In this document: one piece after another, positions 1 to 6,980 of the stretch | How positions within the stretch are numbered: the first letter of the stretch is position 1 | Layout of the letters: each line of letters begins with the position of its first letter | Assembly: GCA_964476705.1 (NCBI GenBank) | Contig: CAYZBM010000035.1 | Coordinates: 1 to 20,220 of the forward strand | DNA: 20,220 bases | Direction: 5' to 3' | From: CAYZBM01 sp964476705 | Lineage (GTDB): Bacteria > Pseudomonadota > Alphaproteobacteria > Rickettsiales > UBA6187 | Position numbers and translations under genes: made by a program | The notes under the pieces: generated by a model | Databases searched by the model: none | Seen by the model: the letters and a program-made list of their open reading frames with translations, nothing else | What the model was told of the DNA's origin: nothing

Positions 1-40
1 ACAATTATACGTTATATGATTAACTATTTGACACAGTTAT

Positions 41-634
41 TTGAACATACCCTTAAAAACTAAAGAAAAAAAAGAACTAATTACTGAGACTAATTTTATA
101 GTTACCGTTGCTAGTAAATATTTGTTAGCTATGAAGAATAATAATGTTGAAGGTAAGAATGAGGTTGCTGGCATCATCGATTATTTTATTGTTGATAATA
201 CTTTAAGAAAATTATGTAATGATGTTCTTAATAAAAATGAGGAAATGAGAAATTTATTTAATAGTTTTGTCTGTGAAAATCGAATATCTGTTACTCAACA
301 ACCTCAGCCTAACTTGGATTCGGGGGTAGTTACTGTAGTAGATAGATCTGATTTTCTGCAGGTAACAGATAGTAACCTCTCCAGAGGACAATCTTTTATT
401 TCTTCTGGTGATAATTCTATTTCTGTTCATGAAGGGAATAAAACGATTGAATTTTCTGAACAAGATTTAGATAAGTTGGGATCGCTTCCGGCTAAAGATT
501 CTAGCCATCATTTAACTTTGTCTTTATCGCCATTACCGCAAACATTCCAAGATCTACCAGTATCTTCAAATTTTGATTCTCCTAGCGCTTATAAAGTAGG
601 AGAAGAAAAACTGGCATTTAATTTTAATTCTTAA
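41..634 (+). CDS. Unrecognised protein, possibly 5'-truncated
   Basis: I do not recognise this protein. The frame is open from a TTG at 41 (197 codons), with in-frame stops just upstream at 17 and 29. There is no ribosome binding site before the TTG. A perfect TTGACA hexamer at 28-33 lies so close that, if it is a -35 box, the transcript would start after 41, and the first in-frame ATG at 131 (167 codons) would be a better start. The first 90 residues are charged and look helical. From about residue 85 onward the protein is rich in Ser, Asn, Asp, Gln and Pro and looks disordered. No signal peptide or membrane segment is visible. Its TAA overlaps the convergent trpE stop by three bases. It may be a rapidly evolving lineage-specific protein, an effector or a decayed remnant; the sequence alone does not decide. 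Confidence 0.5.
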   Translation: MNIPLKTKEKKELITETNFIVTVASKYLLAMKNNNVEGKNEVAGIIDYFIVDNTLRKLCNDVLNKNEEMRNLFNSFVCENRISVTQQPQPNLDSGVVTVVDRSDFLQVTDSNLSRGQSFISSGDNSISVHEGNKTIEFSEQDLDKLGSLPAKDSSHHLTLSLSPLPQTFQDLPVSSNFDSPSAYKVGEEKLAFNFNS

Positions 635-2124
635 ACAAACTCATGGGCGTTTTCAGCTGCGCGCATCAGGGCTTTGGCTTTATTTAGAGTTTCTTGATAT
701 TCGCTTTCTGGATCGGATCCGGCAACTATACCGCCACCTGCTTGAAGATAAAGTTTATGATCTTTAACGAGGCCTGTTCTTAAAGTAATGCAAGTATCCA
801 TTGTGCCATTGGCCGAAAAATAACCCACACATCCTGCGTAAAAACTACGTTTTTCTTGCTCCAGCTCATCAATAATTTGCATAGCTCTAACTTTAGGGGC
901 GCCGCTTACGGTACCTACCGGAAGTGCTGCAAAAAGCGCATCAAGTGCATCATATTTAGGATCAATTTCACCTTCAACATTAGATGAGATATGCATAACG
1001 TGCGAATAATATTCGATAATCATTTGTTCAGTAACTTTAACCGAGCCTGCTTTACAAACTTTACCGACATCATTACGGCTTAAATCAATAAGCATTAAAT
1101 GTTCGGAGATTTCTTTTTCATCAGAAAGTAGATCTTTAGCTAGAGTTTCATCTTCTGCTTTATTCTTGCCGCGTTTTCTAGTTCCTGCTAGTGGTCTTAT
1201 AGTAACTTTATTATCGCGTAACCTAGCCAAAATTTCAGGGCTTGAACCAACTAATTGAAAATCACCAAAATTTAAGAAAAACAAAAAAGGTGAGGGGTTA
1301 AGGTTGCGCAAAGAGCGATATAAAGCAAAGGCCGGAAGATTAAATTCACTTGAAAATCTTTGCGAAGGCACAATCTGAAAAATATCGCCAGCATAAATAT
1401 ATTCTTTAGCTTTATTTACTAAATTTAAATAATGTTCTTTAGTTACATGAGGTTTGAAATCTAATTTTTGCTTAGAGGCAATTAGTTGCTTTTCTTTATC
1501 GCCATGTTGATTAATATTGGTGCTCAATTTATTTTTGATATTTTCTATGTCATTATGAGCTTGATTATAGGCATCTAGCGCGCTTAAATCTTTTTGTGGA
1601 TGGGTAGTGCGGGTAATAAAAATGCTGCTAGTTACTGAATCAAATATTACCATAATAGTTGGCCGCATAAACATGCCAATGGGAATATTGATGTTGTCTT
1701 TATTGTTATCCGGAATGGTTTTTTCAATATATCTGATAGCATCATATGATAAATAACCAATTAATCCTGAAGCCATCGGTGGCAACTCATCAGGAATATC
1801 CAGTTTAGTTTCTTTATATAATTTCCGTAAAGCTGAGATAGAATCTGTCTTTTGCGTTATAAAGGGTTGCCCATTATAAGATATTTCAGCTTTGTCTTTG
1901 TCGCATTTAAAAATAAGATCTGGTTTAAAACCAATTATCGAATAACGACCAATATTTCCGGCCTTTTCTACTGATTCTAGTAAAAAAAATGGTTCTTTAT
2001 CTTGCATTAATTTTAAGCTTGCGGTGATCGGAGTTTCGGTATCGGCAATAATTTTACTATAAATTAACTGACCTTTACCTTGATTATAATCGTGGATAAA
2101 ATTTTCTTTAGTTTTACTGGTCAT
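631..2124 (-). CDS. trpE: Anthranilate synthase component I (TrpE)
   Basis: This is the large subunit of anthranilate synthase, which converts chorismate and ammonia (delivered by TrpG) to anthranilate, the first committed step of tryptophan synthesis in the cytoplasm. The 497-residue length is normal. The N-terminal domain has the LLES motif (residues 48-51), part of the tryptophan feedback site in the family, so the enzyme is probably inhibited by tryptophan. The chorismate-binding domain carries IRPLAGTRKRG (309-319), SGAPKVRAM (407-415) and QAGGGIVAGSDPESEYQE (461-478). Ala313 in the PLAGT motif separates it from PabB enzymes, which have Lys there. Its ATG overlaps the trpG stop (TAATG), which suggests translational coupling. 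No other trp genes (trpD, F, C, B, A) occur in the window. Identification is secure. Confidence 0.96.
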   Translation of the reverse strand: MTSKTKENFIHDYNQGKGQLIYSKIIADTETPITASLKLMQDKEPFFLLESVEKAGNIGRYSIIGFKPDLIFKCDKDKAEISYNGQPFITQKTDSISALRKLYKETKLDIPDELPPMASGLIGYLSYDAIRYIEKTIPDNNKDNINIPIGMFMRPTIMVIFDSVTSSIFITRTTHPQKDLSALDAYNQAHNDIENIKNKLSTNINQHGDKEKQLIASKQKLDFKPHVTKEHYLNLVNKAKEYIYAGDIFQIVPSQRFSSEFNLPAFALYRSLRNLNPSPFLFFLNFGDFQLVGSSPEILARLRDNKVTIRPLAGTRKRGKNKAEDETLAKDLLSDEKEISEHLMLIDLSRNDVGKVCKAGSVKVTEQMIIEYYSHVMHISSNVEGEIDPKYDALDALFAALPVGTVSGAPKVRAMQIIDELEQEKRSFYAGCVGYFSANGTMDTCITLRTGLVKDHKLYLQAGGGIVAGSDPESEYQETLNKAKALMRAAENAHEFV

Positions 2125-2705
2125 TATTTGGAATCCCGACTAATTGTGAGGAAATTTTTTAGGAGCTGATGGCCATATTCTGAAGTAATACTCTCTGGAT
2201 GAAATTGTACGCCAAAAACCCGATATTTATTATGTTCCATAGCCTGGATAACCCCATCTTGAGAAAGTGCCGTAATTTTTAATTCTTGAGGTAAGCTGTC
2301 TTTTTCAACAATTAATGAATGATAACGAGTAGCTTTAAATTCCTGAGGAATATTGGCAAATAATTTACTGTTCCCTAGTTGCTCTATAATACTTATCTTG
2401 GCATGCATTGGCTCTTTGCCGCGAATAACTTTACCGCCAAAAGCTTGACCGATTGATTGGTGGCCTAAACACACACCTAATATAGGAGTAGTTGGTGATA
2501 ATTTTTCGATTAACTCTAAGCAAATTCCTGCTTCATTAGGGGTGGCAGGTCCCGGAGAAATAATTATACCTTCGTAATTACGTTTTTTTATTTCAGCAAC
2601 TGTAATTGCGTCATTGCGGATAACTTCAACCTCTGCCCCAATTTCTAAAAGATAATGGTAGAGATTATAAGTAAAGCTGTCATAATTATCGATGAGTAAA
2701 AACAT
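2124..2705 (-). CDS. trpG: Glutamine amidotransferase subunit of anthranilate / aminodeoxychorismate synthase (TrpG/PabA)
   Basis: This class I glutamine amidotransferase hydrolyses glutamine and passes ammonia to TrpE. The 193 residues match the family length. The N-terminus is the typical LLIDNYDSFTYNL; the nucleophile is Cys79 in GVCLGHQSIGQAFGG, and His169 and Glu171 in VQFHPESI complete the catalytic triad. The gene overlaps trpE by one base and follows the chorismate mutase gene by 21 bases, so the three are one transcription unit. The AT-rich leader has only a weak, distant AAAGG. A pabB gene lies about 1 kb upstream and no separate pabA is seen, so this subunit probably serves both TrpE and PabB, as in other bacteria with one amphibolic TrpG/PabA; that last step is inference. 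Confidence 0.95.
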   Translation of the reverse strand: MFLLIDNYDSFTYNLYHYLLEIGAEVEVIRNDAITVAEIKKRNYEGIIISPGPATPNEAGICLELIEKLSPTTPILGVCLGHQSIGQAFGGKVIRGKEPMHAKISIIEQLGNSKLFANIPQEFKATRYHSLIVEKDSLPQELKITALSQDGVIQAMEHNKYRVFGVQFHPESITSEYGHQLLKNFLTISRDSK

Positions 2706-2726
2706 AAAATATTAAATATAAAACCT

Positions 2727-3542
2727 TTAAATTGGAGCAGCATAGTTGCCCATATGGATTATATCAATAATATCTTTTGAATGGAAGCTAAGAATTTTTT
2801 GTAATATTTCCGGATTATTTGCATCTATATAGCCATCTAGATGCAAAAGGGCGTCTTCTCCACCAAACGACATACTGGTAATATCTAATTGATATTCTTT
2901 AAATAGATCTACTAAGTAAGGCTTCGATAACTCGCGGTTTAGCTTAAATTTTATGTCTATGATAGTTCTATCGCGACCAGTTTCTTCATATTCTATATTA
3001 GAAAAAGCGTATGCTTGAGAATTTAATTTATGTCTAGATCTTATAAAAGGCATGGTAGCAAAAACTTTAGCATTAAGTGTTCTAATAATATAATTATATC
3101 TCCACCAAGCTAGATCACCAATTACTATAATATTATTAGGATCTTTTTTAGCAAACTCTATTAAGCCATTTATATTAGTATAAATTTCGATATTAACAAA
3201 ATCACTAAAATATTCACGAGTTAATAAATAACTATCATTTTTTTCTATTTCAAATTCTATATAACAAGCAATATTTAAGGGATTTTCAGCATTAAGTGAG
3301 GCGGTGATAATAGCCCGCCAAATTTTATAAATTGTTTCTTTATGATAATAACCTTCGGCTTTTTTAACCAGTTCTATTATCATGCTTGCTTCGCGTTTGG
3401 GCTTGAGAAAAGATTTTTGCGGTTCTTGTTTTTTTATTTCACCAACTTTATGGACAAAATCTAGTCGTTTTTTTAAAAGCTCAATTATTTGCTCGTCTAT
3501 CTGATCAATATTGTTACGTAATTGGACTAATTTTTCACTCAT
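2727..3542 (-). CDS. Chorismate mutase (AroQ type) with C-terminal alphaproteobacterial extension
   Basis: The first 90 residues form an AroQ chorismate mutase domain, which turns chorismate into prephenate for Phe and Tyr. Residues aligning with the E. coli P-protein active site are visible: Arg9, Arg26, Lys37, Arg50, Glu51 and Ser82; the position of Gln88 appears to be Glu86. The remaining 180 residues do not show the prephenate dehydratase TxR catalytic motif. They resemble the degenerate dehydratase/ACT-like region of alphaproteobacterial chorismate mutases, with an AWWRY element and the closing NYAAPI. I chose the ATG at 3542 (271 residues). The frame extends to a GTG at 3593, but that GTG lies inside a likely -35 box, and the added 17 residues precede the family start. 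A weak GAG stands about nine bases before the ATG. It is the first gene of the operon with trpG and trpE. Family assignment is firm for the N-terminal domain and moderate for the C-terminal part. Confidence 0.87.
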   Translation of the reverse strand: MSEKLVQLRNNIDQIDEQIIELLKKRLDFVHKVGEIKKQEPQKSFLKPKREASMIIELVKKAEGYYHKETIYKIWRAIITASLNAENPLNIACYIEFEIEKNDSYLLTREYFSDFVNIEIYTNINGLIEFAKKDPNNIIVIGDLAWWRYNYIIRTLNAKVFATMPFIRSRHKLNSQAYAFSNIEYEETGRDRTIIDIKFKLNRELSKPYLVDLFKEYQLDITSMSFGGEDALLHLDGYIDANNPEILQKILSFHSKDIIDIIHMGNYAAPI

Positions 3543-3563
3543 ATGTAAACTCTTGTAATTGGA

Positions 3564-3593
3564 ATTATAGTAGATCAAGCAATGATTTTTCAC
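3564..3593 (-). promoter_or_regulatory. Putative sigma70 promoter of the chorismate mutase-trpG-trpE operon
   Basis: On the minus strand a perfect TATAAT (3569 to 3564) is preceded, after 18 bases, by GTGAAA (3593 to 3588; four of six matches to TTGACA). Transcription would start near 3557, about 15 bases before the ATG at 3542. This spacing supports the downstream start codon. No leader peptide rich in Trp or attenuator stem is seen between promoter and gene. Confidence 0.5.
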
Positions 3594-3627
3594 TTTAATT
3601 ACTTACATAAATCATTGCTATGATGCT

Positions 3628-3656
3628 ACAGATCCAGGATTTATTCCGGGATCTGT
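3628..3656. repeat. Short palindromic hairpin
   Basis: ACAGATCC (3628-3635) and GGATCTGT (3649-3656) form a perfect 8-bp stem, extended by an inner GGA/TCC after a mismatch, around a short loop. It lies between pabB and the chorismate mutase gene and is G+C-rich against its surroundings. It resembles the short dispersed palindromes common in Rickettsiales spacers, but only one clear copy is present here, so that link is inference. Confidence 0.45.
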
Positions 3657-3685
3657 AAAAAAAATTTAAGGAGCGCAAGCTTTAA
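3657..3685 (-). terminator. Probable rho-independent terminator of pabB
   Basis: Reading leftward from the pabB stop, TTAAAGC (3685-3679) and GCTCCTTAA form a 7-bp stem with a TTGC loop and a two-base CC bulge, directly followed by a run of eight T residues (3664-3657). Position 14 bases after the pabB stop and the T run fit an intrinsic terminator. Confidence 0.5.
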
Positions 3686-3698
3686 CTGCTATATACCC

Positions 3699-5015
3699 TT
3701 AGAATATTAAATCTTGCTTTAAATGTAAATTTAATAATTGTAAAATAGCTTTAGCTTTAATCATAGTTTCTTGCCATTCTTTTATTGGGTTGGAATCTGC
3801 AACAATACCCCCGCCTACTTGAAATTCAAATTTATTATCTTTAATAATTAAAGTTCTAATTACTACCGATAAATCCACAGTACCATCGCTTAAAAAATAA
3901 CCGATAGCCCCGCTATAAAGCCCGCGTTTTTGCTGTTCTAATTGGCTACAAATATTCATTGCGCTAATTTTTGGCGCTCCAGTCATAGATCCCGGAGGAA
4001 AACAGGCTTTAACTACCTCAAGGCTAGAAATATTAGCTTTTTTAAGCGCAGTAATAGTAGAAGACATTTGATAAATAGTTTTATAAGCACTTATCTCAAA
4101 CATATTTTTTACTTTGACGCTAGAATCTAGCGAAATTTTAGCTAAATCATTACGCATTAAATCAACAATCATTAGATTTTCAGCTTGTTCTTTTGGACTA
4201 TTTTTTAAATTTTCATAAGATTCTAGATCTAATTTTTTATCAGCAAAACGAGGGGCTGAACCTTTAATTGGTCTTGTACTTATATTGCCTTGATTATCAG
4301 AGCTCAAAAATTGTTCTGGTGATGATGATAAAATATAATTATCTTTAAATTTTATAAAAGCGCTATAAGGTGAAGGACTAAGAGTGCATAAATCTTCAAA
4401 CATCTTTAATGGACTATAACCAGATTTTAAATGGCCATAAAATTTACGGGTTAAGTTGGCTTGATAAATTTCTCCAATTCTAATTTTATCTAATATAACT
4501 TCAACATTTTTTAAGTATGTTTCTTTGTTCATGTTAGATTTAATATCTTCTACCTCTGGAGGAGTAACATTATTAGTAGTTTCTTTTTTTATATTACTAA
4601 AAATATTTAAATCTAAATTAAGATCTTTACTATAAAGTGTAACTGTTTGTGTATTATGATCAAATTCTAAAATATTATTAAAATTAACTAACCATAAATT
4701 GGGAAGGCTAATAAAACTATCATGTTTTTCTGTTACAAGCTTTTCTAAAGAATTTTTTAGATCATAACTTAAAAAGCCAAACCAATTATTTGCAAATTTA
4801 TCTTTAATATTAGAGTTAAATGATTTTGCTACATTTTCAAACTCGGCAAAATTATCGGAGATAATTTCATGGTTAGTCCCAAAAGCCAAATACGAATATC
4901 TACCGGTAAAATCATTACTTAATGAGGAATGGAGCAGTACAAAATCTTGTGCCATTTCATTAATGATTTTTGCATATTTAAAAGGTGAAAGATAGGTAAG
5001 TTGCTGGCTGTTCAT
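3699..5015 (-). CDS. pabB: Aminodeoxychorismate synthase component I (PabB)
   Basis: PabB makes 4-amino-4-deoxychorismate from chorismate and ammonia, on the way to p-aminobenzoate and folate. The 438-residue protein is a paralogue of TrpE in this window. The deciding residue is Lys251 in TRPIKGSAPR (247-255); PabB enzymes have this Lys and anthranilate synthases have Ala. Further motifs are FLSYDL (81-86), SSPEQFL (231-237), PGSMTGAPKISAM (341-353) and QVGGGIVADSNPIKEWQE (399-416). The N-terminal tryptophan-binding LLES motif is absent, where LLHSS appears instead. No amidotransferase domain is fused, so it needs a partner, probably the TrpG encoded downstream on the same strand. No aminodeoxychorismate lyase (PabC) is visible. 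The ATG start has no good Shine-Dalgarno sequence. Confidence 0.93.
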   Translation of the reverse strand: MNSQQLTYLSPFKYAKIINEMAQDFVLLHSSLSNDFTGRYSYLAFGTNHEIISDNFAEFENVAKSFNSNIKDKFANNWFGFLSYDLKNSLEKLVTEKHDSFISLPNLWLVNFNNILEFDHNTQTVTLYSKDLNLDLNIFSNIKKETTNNVTPPEVEDIKSNMNKETYLKNVEVILDKIRIGEIYQANLTRKFYGHLKSGYSPLKMFEDLCTLSPSPYSAFIKFKDNYILSSSPEQFLSSDNQGNISTRPIKGSAPRFADKKLDLESYENLKNSPKEQAENLMIVDLMRNDLAKISLDSSVKVKNMFEISAYKTIYQMSSTITALKKANISSLEVVKACFPPGSMTGAPKISAMNICSQLEQQKRGLYSGAIGYFLSDGTVDLSVVIRTLIIKDNKFEFQVGGGIVADSNPIKEWQETMIKAKAILQLLNLHLKQDLIF

Positions 5016-5032
5016 TTGAGTTTGATTTAAAG

Positions 5033-5078
5033 GTGGAGGGTGAGAAAATTATAGAGGTCCACTTAAACTCCTCACCAC
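5033..5078 (-). promoter_or_regulatory. Putative pabB promoter with inverted repeat
   Basis: On the minus strand a perfect TATAAT (5053 to 5048) lies 33 bases before the pabB ATG, but no good -35 is seen 16-18 bases upstream. The -10 box sits in the loop of an imperfect inverted repeat: GTGGTGAG at 5078-5071 pairs with CTCAC (5044-5040) and CAC (5035-5033) around a four-base bulge. Such a layout could be an operator, but a chance -10 is possible. Confidence 0.3.
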
Positions 5079-5147
5079 TTTTATATATTATTTAAAATAG
5101 CAAATTGTAATGATTTTAACAATAAAATTAAAGGGCCTGGGTTTATT

Positions 5148-6440
5148 TTACTTTTTTTTTCCTTTTCCTCCTTTTTTACCATTTCCATTATTCCCACCAG
5201 CTGGTCCAGGACTAGTAGCTTCAGCAACTTTGCTAGCTGGACTGCTACCAACTGCATCTGATTTGTCTCGTTCAGGCGTGATAGTTTCTGGTTTTGCGCC
5301 ATCAGGGGCCTTGGATTTTAGTGCAGTTTCTGAGGATTCTGAAGTAGGGGTAGAATCATCTTTCTCTGTGGAAGAGGCCGATGATGCCACCGCTCTTGCG
5401 GCATTTGGTGTTGCTGTGACAGGTCCTCTTGTTTCTGCTGTATCGCCGTCTGGTAATGTAGTTGCGTCTTGTTCCTTTGTGTGCGGGGATTGAGATTGCT
5501 GATCTGGAGCAGTAGTAGTTGTTTCTTCTACATTGTCGCCAGATCCACGCCGAGATTGGTCATGGCCTTTAGTTTTATCCTTATCATCTTCATCATCAGA
5601 TTTTGCGGCTTCAGTTAGGTCTTCTGCAGGACTAGGTTGCTCTGGATGTCTGGCTTGAGTTTGAGGTGAATTTTCTGAAGCTGCTCCTGTGGAGGAGGGT
5701 GGTACATTTAAATTTTGAGATTTTTTAGGAAGAATATGCTCTTTATAATGTTCTACTAAATTAGAGTATCTCGGAGGGTTAATATTAATTTCTTGAGAAA
5801 ATATTTTATCATATTTTCCCATTACTTCGGTTATATTATTTCGTAAATCCCTACATGTTTTTTCGGTATGTACAGGTATATGCTTAATATTGTAAAGACT
5901 GGCTTCGATTAAACCTTTTAAATATATTTCTTTATCTTGACTAAGTTCGTTATTTTGCGAAGTAATTGTATTTATTTTTCTTATTGCGTCATCAATAGTA
6001 AAGATAGCATTATGTAGATTCTTGTTTAGATTATCGGCAGTTTCATGCAATAATAGTAAATGTTCTCTTACTGCATCCCCATATTGTTTTTGAGATTTTC
6101 TACTTCTCTGATTTGCATGACTTGCTTTAAAAGTGCTTAATAGAGAAGTTGCTAAACTAACTGCTCCATTTGCTATAGCTGCAGCGGCAGCAGCTTCCTT
6201 TTTTTCAACATCTGTAGTTAAAATAAATGTATTTAAAAGAACCGTTTCACTAAAATTGCAACCGGAAAAATCACCACCAAGATAGCATTCTTTATTCATT
6301 CCGATTATTTTAGGTCCAAAGATAACTTTTTGAAATTTAAGAGTTTGGTTTACATCTTGAGAAGATTCTAGTCCAAAAATACTTATAACATCTAACTCGG
6401 TTGCTTGGCGTTGAAATATTTCTTGATTAACTGTGGTCAC
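5148..6440 (-). CDS. Unrecognised 430-residue protein, candidate secreted effector
   Basis: No family is recognised. The start is a GTG with a strong AGGGGAG ribosome binding site eight bases upstream. The order of visible parts is: residues 1-50, mixed; 51-75, a short pentapeptide-like stretch (GDFSG, CNFSE, then two weaker units); 80-104, an Ala-rich hydrophobic segment (six Ala in a row, then IANGAVSLATSLL) that could be a membrane or amphipathic helix; 118-235, charged helical region with coiled-coil character; 243-430, a long disordered tail rich in Ser, Thr, Pro, Ala, Asp and Glu, ending in a Gly/Asn/Lys run with eight Lys in the last dozen or so residues. The tail is encoded by clearly more G+C-rich DNA than the rest. 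There is no Sec signal peptide. A disordered C-terminus with a positive end is compatible with type IV secretion substrates, but this is inference only. It stands alone between pabB and tRNA-Gly. Confidence 0.8.
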   Translation of the reverse strand: MTTVNQEIFQRQATELDVISIFGLESSQDVNQTLKFQKVIFGPKIIGMNKECYLGGDFSGCNFSETVLLNTFILTTDVEKKEAAAAAAIANGAVSLATSLLSTFKASHANQRSRKSQKQYGDAVREHLLLLHETADNLNKNLHNAIFTIDDAIRKINTITSQNNELSQDKEIYLKGLIEASLYNIKHIPVHTEKTCRDLRNNITEVMGKYDKIFSQEININPPRYSNLVEHYKEHILPKKSQNLNVPPSSTGAASENSPQTQARHPEQPSPAEDLTEAAKSDDEDDKDKTKGHDQSRRGSGDNVEETTTTAPDQQSQSPHTKEQDATTLPDGDTAETRGPVTATPNAARAVASSASSTEKDDSTPTSESSETALKSKAPDGAKPETITPERDKSDAVGSSPASKVAEATSPGPAGGNNGNGKKGGKGKKK

Positions 6441-6771
6441 GTTTTTATCTCCCCTAAATCTTTAAAATTTAAACAACATTGTTAATTTATATTAAATAAT
6501 TAATTTAAGAAGAACAATATAAAAAAATATTATTGTTTTTTTAATTAAGAAATGTACTAAAGATAAGAGATGAATTTTAAGAAGTCTTCTTAAGCTCTTT
6601 AGGACTTTAATATAGGATTATAACTGTTAATGAAGGAGCTTACTTTAAATGCTTGGAAAGTGCTGATATTAGCTTCGTTTGACAATTATTCGTCTAAAAT
6701 CGTTAGTGTAGCCTACACATGCGCTAAGCGCATGTTGGCGTAAGCCACCGGAAGCTTTAAAGAGCGAAGAG
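6441..6771. other. 331-base spacer between the candidate effector gene and tRNA-Gly
   Basis: No convincing gene is seen. It holds the GTG-start leader of the leftward gene (ribosome binding site near 6449-6455), an AT-rich inverted repeat AACAATA/TATTGTT followed by T residues near 6512-6542, a perfect 17-base palindrome TTAAGAAGTCTTCTTAA near 6577-6593, a minus-strand TATAAT at 6622-6617 that may be a promoter, and the palindrome chain at 6706-6747. A 37-codon plus-strand frame (6630-6743) runs through the palindromes and is probably not a gene. Confidence 0.6.
6706..6747. repeat. Chain of three adjacent palindromes beside tRNA-Gly
   Basis: Three inverted repeats follow each other almost without gaps: GTGTAG-C-CTACAC (6706-6718), ACATGCGC-TAA-GCGCATGT (6717-6735, 8-bp stem) and TGGC-GTAA-GCCA (6736-6747, tetraloop GTAA). 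The block is G+C-rich within an AT-rich spacer. It begins 25 bases past the 3' end of the leftward tRNA gene. It lacks a T run on either side, so it is not a classic terminator. It may be a mobile palindromic element or a 3' processing structure. Confidence 0.5.
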
Positions 6772-6846
6772 TGGAGCGGGCGATGGGAATCGAACCCACG
6801 ACCTAAACCTTGGCAAGGTTTCGCTCTACCCCTGAGCTACGCCCGC
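6772..6846 (-). tRNA. tRNA-Gly (anticodon GCC)
   Basis: Read on the minus strand the 75 bases fold into a full cloverleaf. The acceptor stem is GCGGGCG/CGCCCGC, the D arm GCTC-AGGGGTA-GAGC, the anticodon stem AAACC/GGTTT with loop TTGCCAA (anticodon GCC), and the T arm GTGGG-TTCGAAT-CCCAT. The discriminator is T, followed by an encoded CCA (6774-6772). It decodes GGC and GGU glycine codons. It stands between dsbD upstream and the candidate effector gene downstream on the same strand. Confidence 0.97.
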
Positions 6847-6947
6847 TCGCTGTAAGACTAAATGTGCCTTATATGCCAACGTTTATCTTATAAAATAAGA
6901 AGGCCACTTATCTAGAGCTATTTTACAAAATATGCAAGCAGAAAAAT

Positions 6948-6965
6948 GTATTTTTTAAAAAATAC
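6948..6965 (-). terminator. AT-only palindrome after dsbD, possible terminator
   Basis: GTATTTTTTAAAAAATAC is a perfect 18-base palindrome 15 bases past the dsbD stop. Flanking AGCAG/CTGCT can lengthen the stem with a seven-base bulge. On the leftward transcript it is followed by CATTTTTC, a weak T-rich stretch. The position suits a terminator, but the pure A/T stem makes this uncertain. Confidence 0.35.
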
Positions 6966-6980
6966 TGCTAAAAACCTTAT

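Noticed and set aside
5081..5302. Second minus-strand frame of 73 codons at the 3' end of the candidate effector gene
   Set aside because: It overlaps the longer gene in another frame. The longer gene has a strong ribosome binding site and a coherent protein. I considered a frameshifted alternative tail but see no sign for it.
5110..5493. Open frame of 127 codons on the plus strand opposite the candidate effector gene
   Set aside because: It mirrors the low-complexity tail of the minus-strand gene, starts without a ribosome binding site and has a composition (Phe/Pro then Ser/Ala/Val) explained by the reverse of Lys/Gly and Ser/Thr/Ala codons.
6630..6743. Small plus-strand frame of 37 codons beside tRNA-Gly
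   Set aside because: No ribosome binding site precedes its ATG, and it runs through the palindrome chain, which explains part of its sequence.
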